Positions 39,130-47,792 of a stretch of DNA of 64,000 nucleotides are shown piece after piece. The stretch lies in assembly GCF_002563675.1 (NCBI RefSeq), contig NZ_PDJC01000001.1, positions 2,170,001-2,234,000 of the forward strand, given 5' to 3'. Positions within the stretch are counted from its first letter, which is position 1, and the number at the start of each line of letters is the position of its first letter. A program made the translations under genes and the position numbers. The notes beneath the pieces are model-generated. The model had not been told where the DNA came from. It did not search any database and saw only the letters and a program-made list of their open reading frames with translations. This stretch comes from Propionicimonas paludicola. GTDB lineage: Bacteria > Actinomycetota > Actinomycetes > Propionibacteriales > Propionibacteriaceae.

Positions 39130-39545
39130 TGTCGGCCTAGGCGGATCGCCCGACAGCCGTATCCCTGAGCCCACGGCCCGCCGCTCGCACCCAACCCCAA
39201 TCCGACCACGGAGGCCGAGAATGATCCGCCCAGGTCGATGCCGAGCCAGCACGTGGAGCCAGGAAGAGTCGGCCCGGGCGGATCGTTCGAAAGCCGTATC
39301 CCTTGACCCCAAGCACCGCCCAACCGCACCCACACACCCCACCCGACCACGCAGTCCGAGAACGACCCGCCCAGGTCGATGTCGACCCAGCACTCGGGAG
39401 CAGGAAGAGTCGGCCCGGGCGGATCGTTCGAAAGCCGTATCCCTTGACCCCAAGCCCTGCGCAACGGAACGCACTCGCCCAGCCCGACCACGGAGGCCGA
39501 GAACGATCCGCCCAGGTCGACGCCAACCCGCAAGGTGGGACGAAG
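39130..39545. repeat. Three tandem imperfect repeats of about 141 bp
   Basis: Units begin at 39130, 39268 and 39409 (spacing 138 and 141 bp). Units 2 and 3 share an identical run of about 50 bases that includes GGGCGGATCGTTCGAAAGCC. Each unit carries an inverted pair GGGCGGATCGTT / AACGATCCGCCC. The spacing is a multiple of three, and a minus-strand frame stays open with a 47-residue repeat (core DLGGSFSASVVG). I do not call it a gene because it overlaps the marC promoter. The region fills the 504-bp gap 39058-39561. Confidence 0.85.
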
Positions 39546-39561
39546 CAGAAGCCGTCCGGAG

Positions 39562-40200
39562 TCAGCCGGAGAGCCGCGCAGTGCGCACCGAGACGAAGTA
39601 GGAGGCGACCAGGAGCCCGGCCGCCACCAGCCAGCCAAACCAGGACGGGAGCGCCGCCCAACCCAGGAAGAAGCCCTCAAGGAACTTCGGAGCGACCGCA
39701 CCGGCGAACCCGATCACGGCAGCTACCAGCAGCAGCGGCAGATAGGCGAACATTCGCGAGCTGGTGTAGCCGTAGCGGTACATCACCGGCAGCTGGATGC
39801 CGACCAGCACCGCGTAGAGGAGCGCCGCCAGCGGCAGCAGCATGGCCCAGGCCTGGGGTTCATCGGTCGTGCCGCGCAACCCACCCATCAGGCCCAATGC
39901 CGCGAAGGCCGCAGTCAGGCCGACCCAGATGCCGGTGGTCACGAGGTACCTCGAGAGAATCAGGGTCGGTCGGTCCACCGGCAGCGAGGCGTACATGGTC
40001 TCCAGCCGACTCTTCTCCGACGCCGCGAACGGGTAGCTGGCCAGCGGTGCGGCATAGATGGCCGCGATGATCAGGCCATTACTCCCCCAACCGGTGAAGA
40101 ACCCGAAGATCAACATGGCCACCACGAACGCGCCGAGTTGCCGGACGTAGGGACGAAGCACCCACAGGTCGAGCCGCATCGCGGCACTGAGCCCGGTCAT
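39562..40200 (-). CDS. ABC-2 type transporter permease
   Basis: The 212-aa product has six hydrophobic segments, with ASEKSRLETMYASLPVDRPT between helices, as in ABC-2 permeases of YtrF/BcrB-like systems. The ATG overlaps the ATPase stop (ATGA). It forms the membrane part of an exporter with the adjacent ATPase, under the GntR repressor. The cargo is unknown; such systems often serve cell-envelope stress or peptide export. Confidence 0.8.
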   Translation of the reverse strand: MTGLSAAMRLDLWVLRPYVRQLGAFVVAMLIFGFFTGWGSNGLIIAAIYAAPLASYPFAASEKSRLETMYASLPVDRPTLILSRYLVTTGIWVGLTAAFAALGLMGGLRGTTDEPQAWAMLLPLAALLYAVLVGIQLPVMYRYGYTSSRMFAYLPLLLVAAVIGFAGAVAPKFLEGFFLGWAALPSWFGWLVAAGLLVASYFVSVRTARLSG

Positions 40201-41051
40201 GCCACCACCTCCTTGCTGGCCAGGTGCACCACGATCTGATCCAGACTGGGCCGCTCCACCACAGCCCCCGAGCCGAGCAACCCGACCTCGGCGGACGGCA
40301 CCAGCGCCTCCGCGGTGGTCGGGCTGCGGCGCAGCCCATGGCATTCGATGATCGCGGGGTCGATGCCGTCCGGGCCGGTGCGGACCAGCCGGTAGGCATC
40401 CCGGAGATCGTCGGTGGCGCCGCTGAACCAGACCCGTCCCTCATGCAGGAAGGTGATCTGGTCGGCCACCCGCTCCAGGTCGGAGGTGATGTGGGTGGAG
40501 AACAGCACGCTGTGCCGCTCCGATACCAGGAACTCCCCCAGGATCCCGGTCAGCTCATCGCGGGCCACCGGATCCAGCCCCGAGGTCGGCTCGTCCAGCA
40601 CCAGCAGCCGAGCGCCGTGCGACAAGGCGATCGCCACCTGCAGCTTCATGCTCATCCCCCGGGACAGCTCCCCCACTCGCGCGGACGGGCTGAGCCCGAA
40701 CCGCTTGAGCAGGTCGGCGTAGCCGTTGCGGTCCCAGGCTTGATAGAAGGGGGCCAGCGCCTGTTCGACCTGGGTCAGCCGCCACTGCTCGACCAGGCTG
40801 GCCTGATCCAGCACCACCCCGATCTGCTCGCGCAGCCCGGCCGGCGCCGGCAGCCGCTGGCCGAGCACCTCTACGGTGCCGGCGGCGGGAGTCAGCATCC
40901 CCAGGATCGTCCGGATGGTCGTGGTCTTGCCGGCCCCGTTCGGGCCGACCAGCCCCATGATGTAGCCCTCGGGAAGCTCCAGATCGACCTGCAGTTCGAA
41001 GCTGCCCCGCTGCACCCGGACGCCGTCCAGCCGCAGTGCGTAGTCGCTCAT
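40197..41051 (-). CDS. ABC transporter ATP-binding protein
   Basis: The 284-aa product has Walker A GPNGAGKTTTIRTIL, signature LSRGMSMKLQVA, Walker [13 protein letters not shown] and H-loop STH, followed by a 60-residue C-terminal tail. It resembles YtrB-type exporter ATPases. Its ATG overlaps the gntR stop and its stop overlaps the permease start. Confidence 0.9.
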   Translation of the reverse strand: MSDYALRLDGVRVQRGSFELQVDLELPEGYIMGLVGPNGAGKTTTIRTILGMLTPAAGTVEVLGQRLPAPAGLREQIGVVLDQASLVEQWRLTQVEQALAPFYQAWDRNGYADLLKRFGLSPSARVGELSRGMSMKLQVAIALSHGARLLVLDEPTSGLDPVARDELTGILGEFLVSERHSVLFSTHITSDLERVADQITFLHEGRVWFSGATDDLRDAYRLVRTGPDGIDPAIIECHGLRRSPTTAEALVPSAEVGLLGSGAVVERPSLDQIVVHLASKEVVA

Positions 41052-41431
41052 CGGTGCCCCTCCTCGACGAGAAGCGCATCCAGCATGGCGATCAGCTCGG
41101 CCCGATCCAGCCCGGCCAGCCGGGCGTGGTCGACGGCGTGCCCGAGGGCGGTCTCGATCTGGCGCAACAGCTGCTCACGGACCAGCTGAGAGTCGATCGG
41201 CAGCACATAGGCGCCCCGGCCCTGGACATTGGTGATGAAGCCGGACGCCTCCAGCTCGGAGTACGCCCGGCTGGTGGTGATCACGCTGATCCGCAGGTCG
41301 CGGGCCAGCCCGCGCACCGACGGCAGCTGGTCGCCGTCGGCCAGCTCGCCGGTCAGAATCGCCGCTTTGACCTGCTCGGCGATCTGCTCGTACAGCGGGC
41401 TTTCCGCGGTGTTCGAGATGACGACCCGCAT
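41048..41431 (-). CDS. GntR family transcriptional regulator, YtrA-type
   Basis: The 127-aa product has an N-terminal winged helix (PLYEQIAEQVKAAILTGELA, then LPSVRGLARDLRISVITTSRAY) and only a short C-terminal helical region, typical of the small YtrA subfamily. These repress linked ABC exporter operons. AAGGAGT precedes the ATG. The triple 9-bp operator just upstream suggests autoregulation. Confidence 0.88.
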   Translation of the reverse strand: MRVVISNTAESPLYEQIAEQVKAAILTGELADGDQLPSVRGLARDLRISVITTSRAYSELEASGFITNVQGRGAYVLPIDSQLVREQLLRQIETALGHAVDHARLAGLDRAELIAMLDALLVEEGHR

Positions 41432-41452
41432 CCAGGACTCCTTCTATCTGTG

Positions 41453-41479
41453 TATAGACACTATAGACAGTATGGACAC
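41453..41479. promoter_or_regulatory. Candidate GntR operator: three 9-bp direct repeats
   Basis: TATAGACAC, TATAGACAG and TATGGACAC lie head to tail. The first junction also forms the palindrome TATAG-ACA-CTATA (41453-41465). It lies between divergent gntR and trmB, 22 bases upstream of gntR. Confidence 0.6.
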
Positions 41480-41492
41480 CGAGGCGCCACTC

Positions 41493-41498
41493 TAGAAT
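41493..41498 (+). promoter_or_regulatory. -10 element TAGAAT, leaderless layout
   Basis: The hexamer ends 7 bases before ATG 41506. The earlier in-frame ATG at 41497 overlaps it and is unlikely to be the start. Confidence 0.6.
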
Positions 41499-41505
41499 GG
41501 CCGCC

Positions 41506-42210
41506 ATGTCCGAACGCATCCACCGCGACGTGGTCAGCTACGTCCGGCGCAGCGGACGGATGAACGCCGCCCAACAGCGCGCCTGGGACCTCTACCACGA
41601 CGACTGGGTGGTCGAGCTGCCGGCCGGCGAGCGAGTGACCTCGATCGCCACCGATGCGCAGATCGACTGGGCCGGCGTCTTCGGACGCGAGGCCCCACTG
41701 CTGGTCGAGATCGGCTCGGGCACCGGGCACGCCGTCACCGCGCTGGCCGAGGCCCATCCGCATGCCAACGTGATCGCCTTCGAGGTGTACACCCCGGCCG
41801 TGGCGTCCACGCTGGGCCGGCTGGCCCGGCATGGGGTCAGCAACGTCCGGCTGGTGATCGCCGACGGAGCCCAGGCGCTGGCCACCGTCTTCGAGCCGGC
41901 CACGATCAGCGAGTTGTGGACCTTCTTCCCTGATCCCTGGCACAAGGTCCGGCACCACAAGCGACGCCTGGTCAGCCCGGAGTTCGCGGCCCTGGTCGGC
42001 TCCCGACTGGTTCCCGCCGGACGCTGGCGGCTGGCCACCGACTGGGCCGACTACGCCGAAGCAATGCGCGAGGTGTTGGACGCCGATGCCGGCCTGACTA
42101 ACGAGCACGACGGCTGGGCGCCGCGGTGGGAACTGCGTCCGGTGACCAAGTACGAGCAGCGCGGACGCAGCGCGGGCCGCGAGATCTACGACCTGAGCTA
42201 CCGGCGATGA
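41506..42210 (+). CDS. trmB: tRNA (guanine-N7-)-methyltransferase
   Basis: The 234-aa product contains LLVEIGSGTGHAVTALAEAH (SAM binding), LWTFFPDPWHKVRHHKRRLV and TDWADYAEAM, all diagnostic of TrmB. It methylates G46 in the tRNA variable loop. Its TGA overlaps the truA ATG by four bases. Confidence 0.95.
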   Translation: MSERIHRDVVSYVRRSGRMNAAQQRAWDLYHDDWVVELPAGERVTSIATDAQIDWAGVFGREAPLLVEIGSGTGHAVTALAEAHPHANVIAFEVYTPAVASTLGRLARHGVSNVRLVIADGAQALATVFEPATISELWTFFPDPWHKVRHHKRRLVSPEFAALVGSRLVPAGRWRLATDWADYAEAMREVLDADAGLTNEHDGWAPRWELRPVTKYEQRGRSAGREIYDLSYRR

Positions 42211-43016
42211 CCCGCTACCGCCTCGACATCAGCTACGACGGCACCGGCTTCCACGGCTGGGCCGGCCAGCCCGGCCTGCGCACCGTCCAGGGCGAACTCG
42301 AGACCTGGATCGGCCGAGTGCTTCGGCTGCCCACCCCACCCGAGCTGACCTGCGCCGGACGCACCGACGCCGGGGTCCACGCCCGCGGCCAGGTGGCTCA
42401 CCTCGACCTCGACCTGCCCGATCCGGACGCCGTGGTCGCGACCCTTCAGCGCCGGCTGCGGGCCGCCCTGCCCGAGGATGTGACCGTCCGGCGAGTCTCG
42501 ATCGCCCCGGACGGCTTCGACGCCCGATTCGCCGCGATCTGGCGGCACTACGTCTATCGACTCGCCGACGCCGACCTGGACCCGCTGGATCGCTTCACCA
42601 CGGCCCGAGTCAAGCAGCCGCTCGACCTCGAGTTGCTGAACCGGGCCGCTCAGCCGCTGCTCGGCCTGCACGACTTCGTGGCCTTCTGCCGGTTCCGCGA
42701 AGGTGCCACCAGCGTCCGCGAGCTGCAGCAGTTGGCCGCCCACCGGCTCCCGGACGGACGGGTGGAGCTGCACGTCCGGGCCGACGCGTTCTGTCACTCG
42801 ATGGTCCGCTCGCTGACCGGAGCCCTGGTCGAGGTGGCCACCGGACGGCGCAGCCCCGACTGGCTGGCCGGGCTGCTGGCCGCCGACCAGCGCAGCGGCG
42901 AAGTGCCGGTGATGCCCGCCCACGGCCTGGTCCTGGAGCAGGTCGGCTACCCCAGCGATGACGAGCTGGCCGCCCGAGTGAGCCAAGCCAAGGCCCGACG
43001 CAGCCTGGAGGACTGA
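42207..43016 (+). CDS. truA: tRNA pseudouridine(38-40) synthase
   Basis: The 269-aa product contains RLDISYDGTGFHGWAGQPG, CAGRTDAGVHARGQVAHLD with the catalytic Asp, and FCHSMVRSLTGALVEV. It modifies the anticodon stem-loop. It is truA in a short RNA-modification operon (trmB-truA-methyltransferase), unlike the usual rplQ-truA linkage in actinobacteria; rplQ lies 13 kb away. The start is ATG 42207. Confidence 0.95.
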   Translation: MTRYRLDISYDGTGFHGWAGQPGLRTVQGELETWIGRVLRLPTPPELTCAGRTDAGVHARGQVAHLDLDLPDPDAVVATLQRRLRAALPEDVTVRRVSIAPDGFDARFAAIWRHYVYRLADADLDPLDRFTTARVKQPLDLELLNRAAQPLLGLHDFVAFCRFREGATSVRELQQLAAHRLPDGRVELHVRADAFCHSMVRSLTGALVEVATGRRSPDWLAGLLAADQRSGEVPVMPAHGLVLEQVGYPSDDELAARVSQAKARRSLED

Positions 43017-43612
43017 TGAGCCACTACTTCCACACCCCGACAACTCCGGAGCACCGTCGGCAGATCACTGCCCACTTCTGGGACACCGACTGGGAGTTCA
43101 CCACCGCCGACGGCGTCTTCTCCTACGACAGCCTGGATCAGGGCACGGCGGTGCTGCTCCGCGAGGTGATCCCACCGACCGACGCCACTCGCGCCCTGGA
43201 TCTGGGCTGCGGCTACGGCGTCTTGGCGATCGCGCTGGCCAGCGCCGTCCCCGGCGTCTCGGTGGACGCCGTGGACGTCAACGAACGGGCCCTGGCCCTG
43301 ACCGCCGAGAATGCCCGCCATCACGAGGTCGCCGACCGGGTGCGTCCGCTGCTGCCTGATCAGGTCGATCCGGACGTCCGCTACGACGAGATCTGGTCGA
43401 ACCCACCGATCCGGATCGGCAAGCAGGCCCTGCACGAGTTGCTGCTGACCTGGCTGCCCCGGCTGACTCCGGCCGGACGCGCCGTCTTGGTGGTCGGACG
43501 CAACCTCGGCGCCGACTCGCTGCAGGTCTGGCTCAACGACTCGGGCTTCGATTGTCAACGGATCGGCAGTGCGAAGGGCTTCCGCCTTCTGGAGGTTCGT
43601 CAGGCCGCCTAG
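43016..43612 (+). CDS. RsmC-like class I SAM methyltransferase
   Basis: The 198-aa product has motif I LDLGCGYGVLAIALASAVPG and the NPPIR motif (IWSNPPIRIG) of RNA guanine-N2 methyltransferases such as RsmC/RlmG. It is half the length of E. coli RsmC and has only the catalytic domain, as commonly seen in Gram-positives. The start overlaps the truA stop (TGATG). Confidence 0.85.
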   Translation: MSHYFHTPTTPEHRRQITAHFWDTDWEFTTADGVFSYDSLDQGTAVLLREVIPPTDATRALDLGCGYGVLAIALASAVPGVSVDAVDVNERALALTAENARHHEVADRVRPLLPDQVDPDVRYDEIWSNPPIRIGKQALHELLLTWLPRLTPAGRAVLVVGRNLGADSLQVWLNDSGFDCQRIGSAKGFRLLEVRQAA

Positions 43613-43652
43613 AATTGGACTAGATTCGCCACATCAAGAATTGAGGTCCATC

Positions 43653-43955
43653 ATGAGTGACACCGAAGGCTTCCTGGGCGGCCTGATCGGCAAGGCCAAG
43701 GAGTTCGGCGAGAAGGCCGGCGACTTCGCCGAAGACGCCTTTGACAAGGCTAAGGACTTCACCGGCGAGGCCGTGGAGAAGGCCAAGGATCTGGCTGGAG
43801 ACCTCCCGGAGAATGCGAAGAAGTTCGCAGACGACGCCACCACGGCGGTCAAGGACTTCGCCGCGGACTTCCCCGAGAATGCCAAGAAGGCGGCCGACGA
43901 GGCCACCAATGCAATCAAAGGTCTGATCGACGGCGAGGACAAGCCACAAGCCTGA
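43653..43955 (+). CDS. Small amphipathic helical-repeat protein, LEA/YtxH-like
   Basis: The 100-aa product is almost entirely charged and helical, with repeats of about 11 residues such as KAKEFGEKAGD, KAKDFTGEAVE and DLPENAKKFAD. It resembles LEA-like or YtxH-type stress proteins. No signal peptide or membrane segment is seen. TTGAGG lies just upstream, and a strong terminator follows, so the gene is monocistronic. Confidence 0.7.
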   Translation: MSDTEGFLGGLIGKAKEFGEKAGDFAEDAFDKAKDFTGEAVEKAKDLAGDLPENAKKFADDATTAVKDFAADFPENAKKAADEATNAIKGLIDGEDKPQA

Positions 43956-43974
43956 CCCACCCCCACCACCTGAG

Positions 43975-44003
43975 ACGGGCACCGGTTCGCCGGTGCCCGT
44001 TTT
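43975..44003 (+). terminator. Intrinsic terminator
   Basis: ACGGGCACCGG-TTCG-CCGGTGCCCGT makes an 11-bp stem with a stable tetraloop, followed by TTTT. Confidence 0.9.
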
Positions 44004-44035
44004 GCCTGCCCCCACTCGGCACCCGGCCGGATCTG

Positions 44036-44165
44036 AGTTATGGTTTCACCACCTGAACCAATGTGGGGGAACCCGGTGAGAATCCGGGACTGACCCGCAG
44101 CCGTGACGCCGGCTTTCACCGGCCAAGTCGGAATGCCCGCCTGGTTTTGGCTCAACATCAACCCG
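44036..44165 (+). ncRNA. Cobalamin (adenosylcobalamin-type) riboswitch
   Basis: The conserved core is present: GGGGAACCCGGTGAGAATCC, then GACTGACCCGCAGCCGTGA (the B12 box), then CCAAGTCGGAATGCCCGCC. It lies directly upstream of the transcobalamin-like/ECF operon. Cobalamin binding normally lowers expression of the downstream uptake genes. Ends are approximate. Confidence 0.93.
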
Positions 44166-44242
44166 TCGAGGCATACGGGGTGAGCCGGACGCGCCTGTTG
44201 TGGGCCGGAGTCCTCATTTGCCCCGCGCGAAAGGACTCCTAG

Positions 44243-45829
44243 GTGTTCCATACTCTCCGTCGATGGCTGGCTGCCGGGTCTGCAGTAGCCGTCGCCCTGG
44301 TCGGCCTCGTCGCCGCCCCTGCCCCCTTGGCCGTCGCCGACATGGCCGACGTCGCCACCAACTCCGCTGCGAACTATGTGGCCACTCATCTTCCGAGCAA
44401 GAGCCAGACCAGCAGCAACATCGATTCGGCCCTCGGTCTGGCCGGCACCGGCCAGTGCACCTACGCCGCCCCGCTGCGGACTCTGGTGAGCCACCTCGAA
44501 GGCCAAGCGCAGAGCTACATCAAGGGCAAGCCCGCAGCGGCCGCCAAGCTCGCTATCGCCGTCGACGCCCTCGGCCTGAACCCGACGAAGTTCGCCAAGC
44601 AGAACCTGGTCGCGGCGATCACCAAGAACCTGCCCAGCAATGGCGACGTCGGTGGCTACCCGTTCTCGCAGGCGCTGGCCCTGATCGCGCTCGACCGAAC
44701 CGGCGCCACGATCCCCGACAGCATGGTCACCCGACTGCTCTCCCAGCAGAACAAGGATGGCTCCTTCGGCCAGAACGATCCCGACTCGACGGCGCTGGCC
44801 ATCATCGCGCTGCGGGCCATCGCCGACTCGAAGGCCGAGCAGTCCGCGCTCAGCGACGCCATCAGCTGGGCGACCGATCACCAGACCGGTGCCGGCTACT
44901 GGGACAACTACTCCCCGGTCGACTCGACCGGCCTGATGGGTTCGGCTCTCGCCGCCGTCGGCAGCGACTCGGCGTCCGCCGCCGCGCGCGCGTGGCTGAC
45001 CGGAGTGCAGCTGAAGGACGGCGGGTTCGCCAACAGCCTCGGCGGCACCCGGTCCAACCTGATGGCGACCTCCGAGGCGCTGTGGCTGCTCAGCGGGACG
45101 AACCTGTCGACGGTGTCGCTGAAGCTCGCCGCGTGCGGCAGCACGCCGCCGGCCATGCTTTCCGCGACCACCTCCTGCTCCGGCGTCTGGGTTGTGGTCG
45201 ACCGCGGCAATGGCCAGGTGGCAACCCGCTGCGCGACGACGTACGCCACCGGCGCTGCGGCCCTGGCCAGCGCCGGCTTCTCGGTGAAGACCTTCAGCAC
45301 GCAGTTCGGGCCGTCGATCTGCCAGATCCGCTCGTTCCCGGCCGGCTGCGACACCACCTTCGGCTCGGGCTATTGGAGCTACTGGACCTCGACTCTCGAC
45401 CCGGCCACCGGCACCTGGAGCGCCTGGGACTACGCCCAGACCGGACCGGCAAGTTCGCACCCGGTCAAGGGCGTGGCCGAGGCCCATCTCTGGATCCCGA
45501 GCAGCATTCCGTGGACCGCGAGCCCGGCACCGACTCCCTCGGTGAAGCCGCCAAAGGCCTACACCTCGGCTCCGCGCCCGACCATCAGTGGCGTCACGAA
45601 GGTGGGCAAGAAGCTGACTGTCGTCACCGGAACCTGGTCCCCGAAGCCGGACAAGTTCAGCTACCGCTGGTTCCGCAGCGGGAAGCCGATCGCGAAGGCC
45701 ACCGGGAAGACCTACCAGCTGAAGAAGGCTGACAAGGGCAAGACCATCAAGGTCAGCATCACGGCCAGCGGCTCCGGTCTCCAGACGGCGGTCCGCACCT
45801 CGCTGTCGACCCCGAAGGTCACCAAGTGA
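44243..45829 (+). CDS. Secreted transcobalamin-like protein (alpha-toroid plus DUF4430-like domain)
   Basis: The 528-aa product has a signal peptide (about 1-32). An alpha/alpha-toroid region (about 35-295) follows, with squalene-cyclase-type repeats such as QQNKDGSFGQNDPDSTALAI and QLKDGGFANSLGG. A beta domain (about 310-420, TSCSGVWVVVD...YWSYWTSTLDP) resembles the transcobalamin C-terminal domain. An Ig-like repeat (about 445-528) ends the protein. The alpha6/alpha6-plus-beta order matches mammalian transcobalamin and intrinsic factor. Under a B12 riboswitch and before an ECF transporter, it probably captures corrinoid outside the cell (inference). It starts with GTG. Confidence 0.8.
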   Translation: MFHTLRRWLAAGSAVAVALVGLVAAPAPLAVADMADVATNSAANYVATHLPSKSQTSSNIDSALGLAGTGQCTYAAPLRTLVSHLEGQAQSYIKGKPAAAAKLAIAVDALGLNPTKFAKQNLVAAITKNLPSNGDVGGYPFSQALALIALDRTGATIPDSMVTRLLSQQNKDGSFGQNDPDSTALAIIALRAIADSKAEQSALSDAISWATDHQTGAGYWDNYSPVDSTGLMGSALAAVGSDSASAAARAWLTGVQLKDGGFANSLGGTRSNLMATSEALWLLSGTNLSTVSLKLAACGSTPPAMLSATTSCSGVWVVVDRGNGQVATRCATTYATGAAALASAGFSVKTFSTQFGPSICQIRSFPAGCDTTFGSGYWSYWTSTLDPATGTWSAWDYAQTGPASSHPVKGVAEAHLWIPSSIPWTASPAPTPSVKPPKAYTSAPRPTISGVTKVGKKLTVVTGTWSPKPDKFSYRWFRSGKPIAKATGKTYQLKKADKGKTIKVSITASGSGLQTAVRTSLSTPKVTK

Positions 45830-46632
45830 GGCATCGCCTCCTCGCTGCTGGGCTGACGGCGATCCTCGCCGTCGGCCCGGTGGCGGCTGTCCCCGCGCAG
45901 GCCGCACCCCTGCCGGCCGCGGTGAGTTGCAGTGGCGTCTGGGTGGTCGTCGATGACGGCACCCGGGCGCCCCAGGCCTCTTGTGCCCGCGATGGTTTCA
46001 GCACCGGCACCAAGGCGCTGCGCAGCGCCGGCTTCTCGGTGACCATCGACAACGGCTTCATCCTCAAGATCGGCGGCAGGCCCAGCGGCAAGTCCGACCC
46101 CAGCAAGGCCTACTGGTCCTACTGGCATGCCACCCGGCAGGCCGACGGCAGCTACTCCGACTGGAGCTACTCCAGCCTGGGTGCCGACGCCTACCACCCG
46201 TCGCAGGGCAACGCCGAGGGCTGGCGTTACCAGTCGTTGAGCGAAGGTAAGGTGGCGCCGCGGGCCGGGGCGCCGACCGCCGGCACCACCGAGCCGACGC
46301 CCAGCCCGACCCCCACCAAGGCGAGCCCGAAGCCGACCAAGAAGGCCACGGCGTCCAGCACGGCGTCGGCCAGCGGCACAGCCAAGGCGACCGCCAAGGC
46401 AACAGCCAGCACCTCGGCCTCGCCGAGCACCGCGGAGTCGATCCTCACCCCGTCCGCCGTCGCATCGACGACCACCGCGAACATGTCCGCCGTGGCCGCC
46501 GAGGCTCCGACGGCCGAAGCCACACCTCCTGCCTCCGGCAGCCCGACCGGCACCATCGCCGCCGGGATCGCCGTGATCGCCGCCGCCGGCGGCCTGGGCG
46601 GTTGGTGGCTCGTGAAGGGACGACGCCGCTGA
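45826..46632 (+). CDS. Membrane-anchored protein with transcobalamin C-terminal-like domain
   Basis: The 268-aa product has a signal peptide (1-27), a beta domain (about 32-140) paralogous to that of the upstream protein (both open with SCSGVWVVVD and contain YWSYWxxT), a long Ser/Thr/Ala/Pro-rich stalk (145-240) and a C-terminal membrane helix followed by KGRRR. It would display the domain at the cell surface, plausibly handing cobalamin to the ECF transporter (inference). The GTG start overlaps the upstream TGA by four bases. Confidence 0.75.
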   Translation: MRHRLLAAGLTAILAVGPVAAVPAQAAPLPAAVSCSGVWVVVDDGTRAPQASCARDGFSTGTKALRSAGFSVTIDNGFILKIGGRPSGKSDPSKAYWSYWHATRQADGSYSDWSYSSLGADAYHPSQGNAEGWRYQSLSEGKVAPRAGAPTAGTTEPTPSPTPTKASPKPTKKATASSTASASGTAKATAKATASTSASPSTAESILTPSAVASTTTANMSAVAAEAPTAEATPPASGSPTGTIAAGIAVIAAAGGLGGWWLVKGRRR

Positions 46633-47792
46633 ACCGAGTGCATCCCTGGGCATGGTGGTGTTGGGCGATCGGAATCGGGATCGCCGTCAGTGGCACCACC
46701 AATCCGCTGCTGCTCGCCCTGATCGCCACCGCCATAGTCACGGTGGTGATGCTGCGACGCAGCGATGCCCCCTGGGCGCGCTCGGTGCGGGCCTACCTGC
46801 TGCTCAGCGCCTTCGTGATCGGGATGCGGATGTTCTTCCAGATCGTGCTGGGCAGCGGACGCGGTGAGACCGTCATCTTCGAACTGCCCCGGATCCCCCT
46901 TCCGGAATGGGCGGCCGGCATCCAGCTGGGCGGCGCGGTGACCGCCGAGGCGCTCACCGGCACCCTCTACGACGCGCTGCGGCTCGCGGTGATGCTGCTG
47001 GCCATCGGGGCGGCCAATGCTCTGGCCAACCCGCGGCAGGCGCTGCGTTCAGTACCGGCCGCGCTGTACGAGGCATCGGTGGCCGTGGTGATCGCGCTCA
47101 GCGTGGCCCCGCAGCTGATCGAGAGCGTGCAGCGGGTCCGCCGGGCTCGCCGACTGCGCGGAGACTCGGCGACCAACCTGAAAGCCTTGGCCACCATTGC
47201 CATGCCCGTGCTGGCCGACGCCATCGATCGCTCGATGGCGCTTGCCGCCGGCATGGAGTCGCGCGGCTTCGCGCGCACCCGCGGCCTGCCCACCAAGGGC
47301 ACTCTGCCGCTCATGTTGAGCTCCTCGATGGCCGCCACCATCGGGGTCTTTCTGCTGCTCAGCACCGACTACTGGCAGGTCGCCTGCCTGTTGTTGGCGG
47401 CTGGGCTGTTCGGTACGGTGCTGGGCCTGCGGCTGGCCGGACGCCGCCTGCAGGTGACCAGCTACCGTCCGCTGCCCTGGCGTGGCCGGGACGCGCTGAT
47501 CGCCGCCAGCGGGGTGCTGGCCGCGGTGATCGTGCTCGGCCTGGGCTGGCTGAACCCGGACCTGCTGAGCCCGACCCTGGCCGGCCTGCTGGATCCGGCG
47601 GCCCTGTTCCCGACCACGGACCCGTTGTCCTGGCCGAGCGTGAGCCTGCCGATGCTGGTCCTGATCGCCCTGGTGCTGGCGCCGATCCCGCTGAGCCGGG
47701 CGCGGGCATCGGTGCAGACCGAGTCGGTGCGCAACGACACCCAGATCCGCTCGCTACGGCCACGATCCGAACGCGAGCTGGTGCTGCAGTGA
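46602..47792 (+). CDS. ECF transporter T component (CbiQ/EcfT family)
   Basis: The 396-aa product begins NRVHPWAWWCWAIGIGIAVS after a short leader and has about seven membrane helices. The coupling-helix region contains the Ala-Arg-Gly motifs of EcfT: RVRRARRLRGD, then MESRGFARTRG. It links the ATPases to the S component. The start is uncertain: GTG 46602 overlaps the upstream gene by 31 bases, and GTG 46638 is an alternative. Confidence 0.85.
   Translation: MVAREGTTPLNRVHPWAWWCWAIGIGIAVSGTTNPLLLALIATAIVTVVMLRRSDAPWARSVRAYLLLSAFVIGMRMFFQIVLGSGRGETVIFELPRIPLPEWAAGIQLGGAVTAEALTGTLYDALRLAVMLLAIGAANALANPRQALRSVPAALYEASVAVVIALSVAPQLIESVQRVRRARRLRGDSATNLKALATIAMPVLADAIDRSMALAAGMESRGFARTRGLPTKGTLPLMLSSSMAATIGVFLLLSTDYWQVACLLLAAGLFGTVLGLRLAGRRLQVTSYRPLPWRGRDALIAASGVLAAVIVLGLGWLNPDLLSPTLAGLLDPAALFPTTDPLSWPSVSLPMLVLIALVLAPIPLSRARASVQTESVRNDTQIRSLRPRSERELVLQ

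Noticed and set aside
39030..39701. Minus-strand 223-codon frame across the tandem repeats
   Set aside because: It overlaps the marC promoter and start and the permease C-terminus on the same strand; the 47-residue repeat may be a by-product of the DNA repeat.
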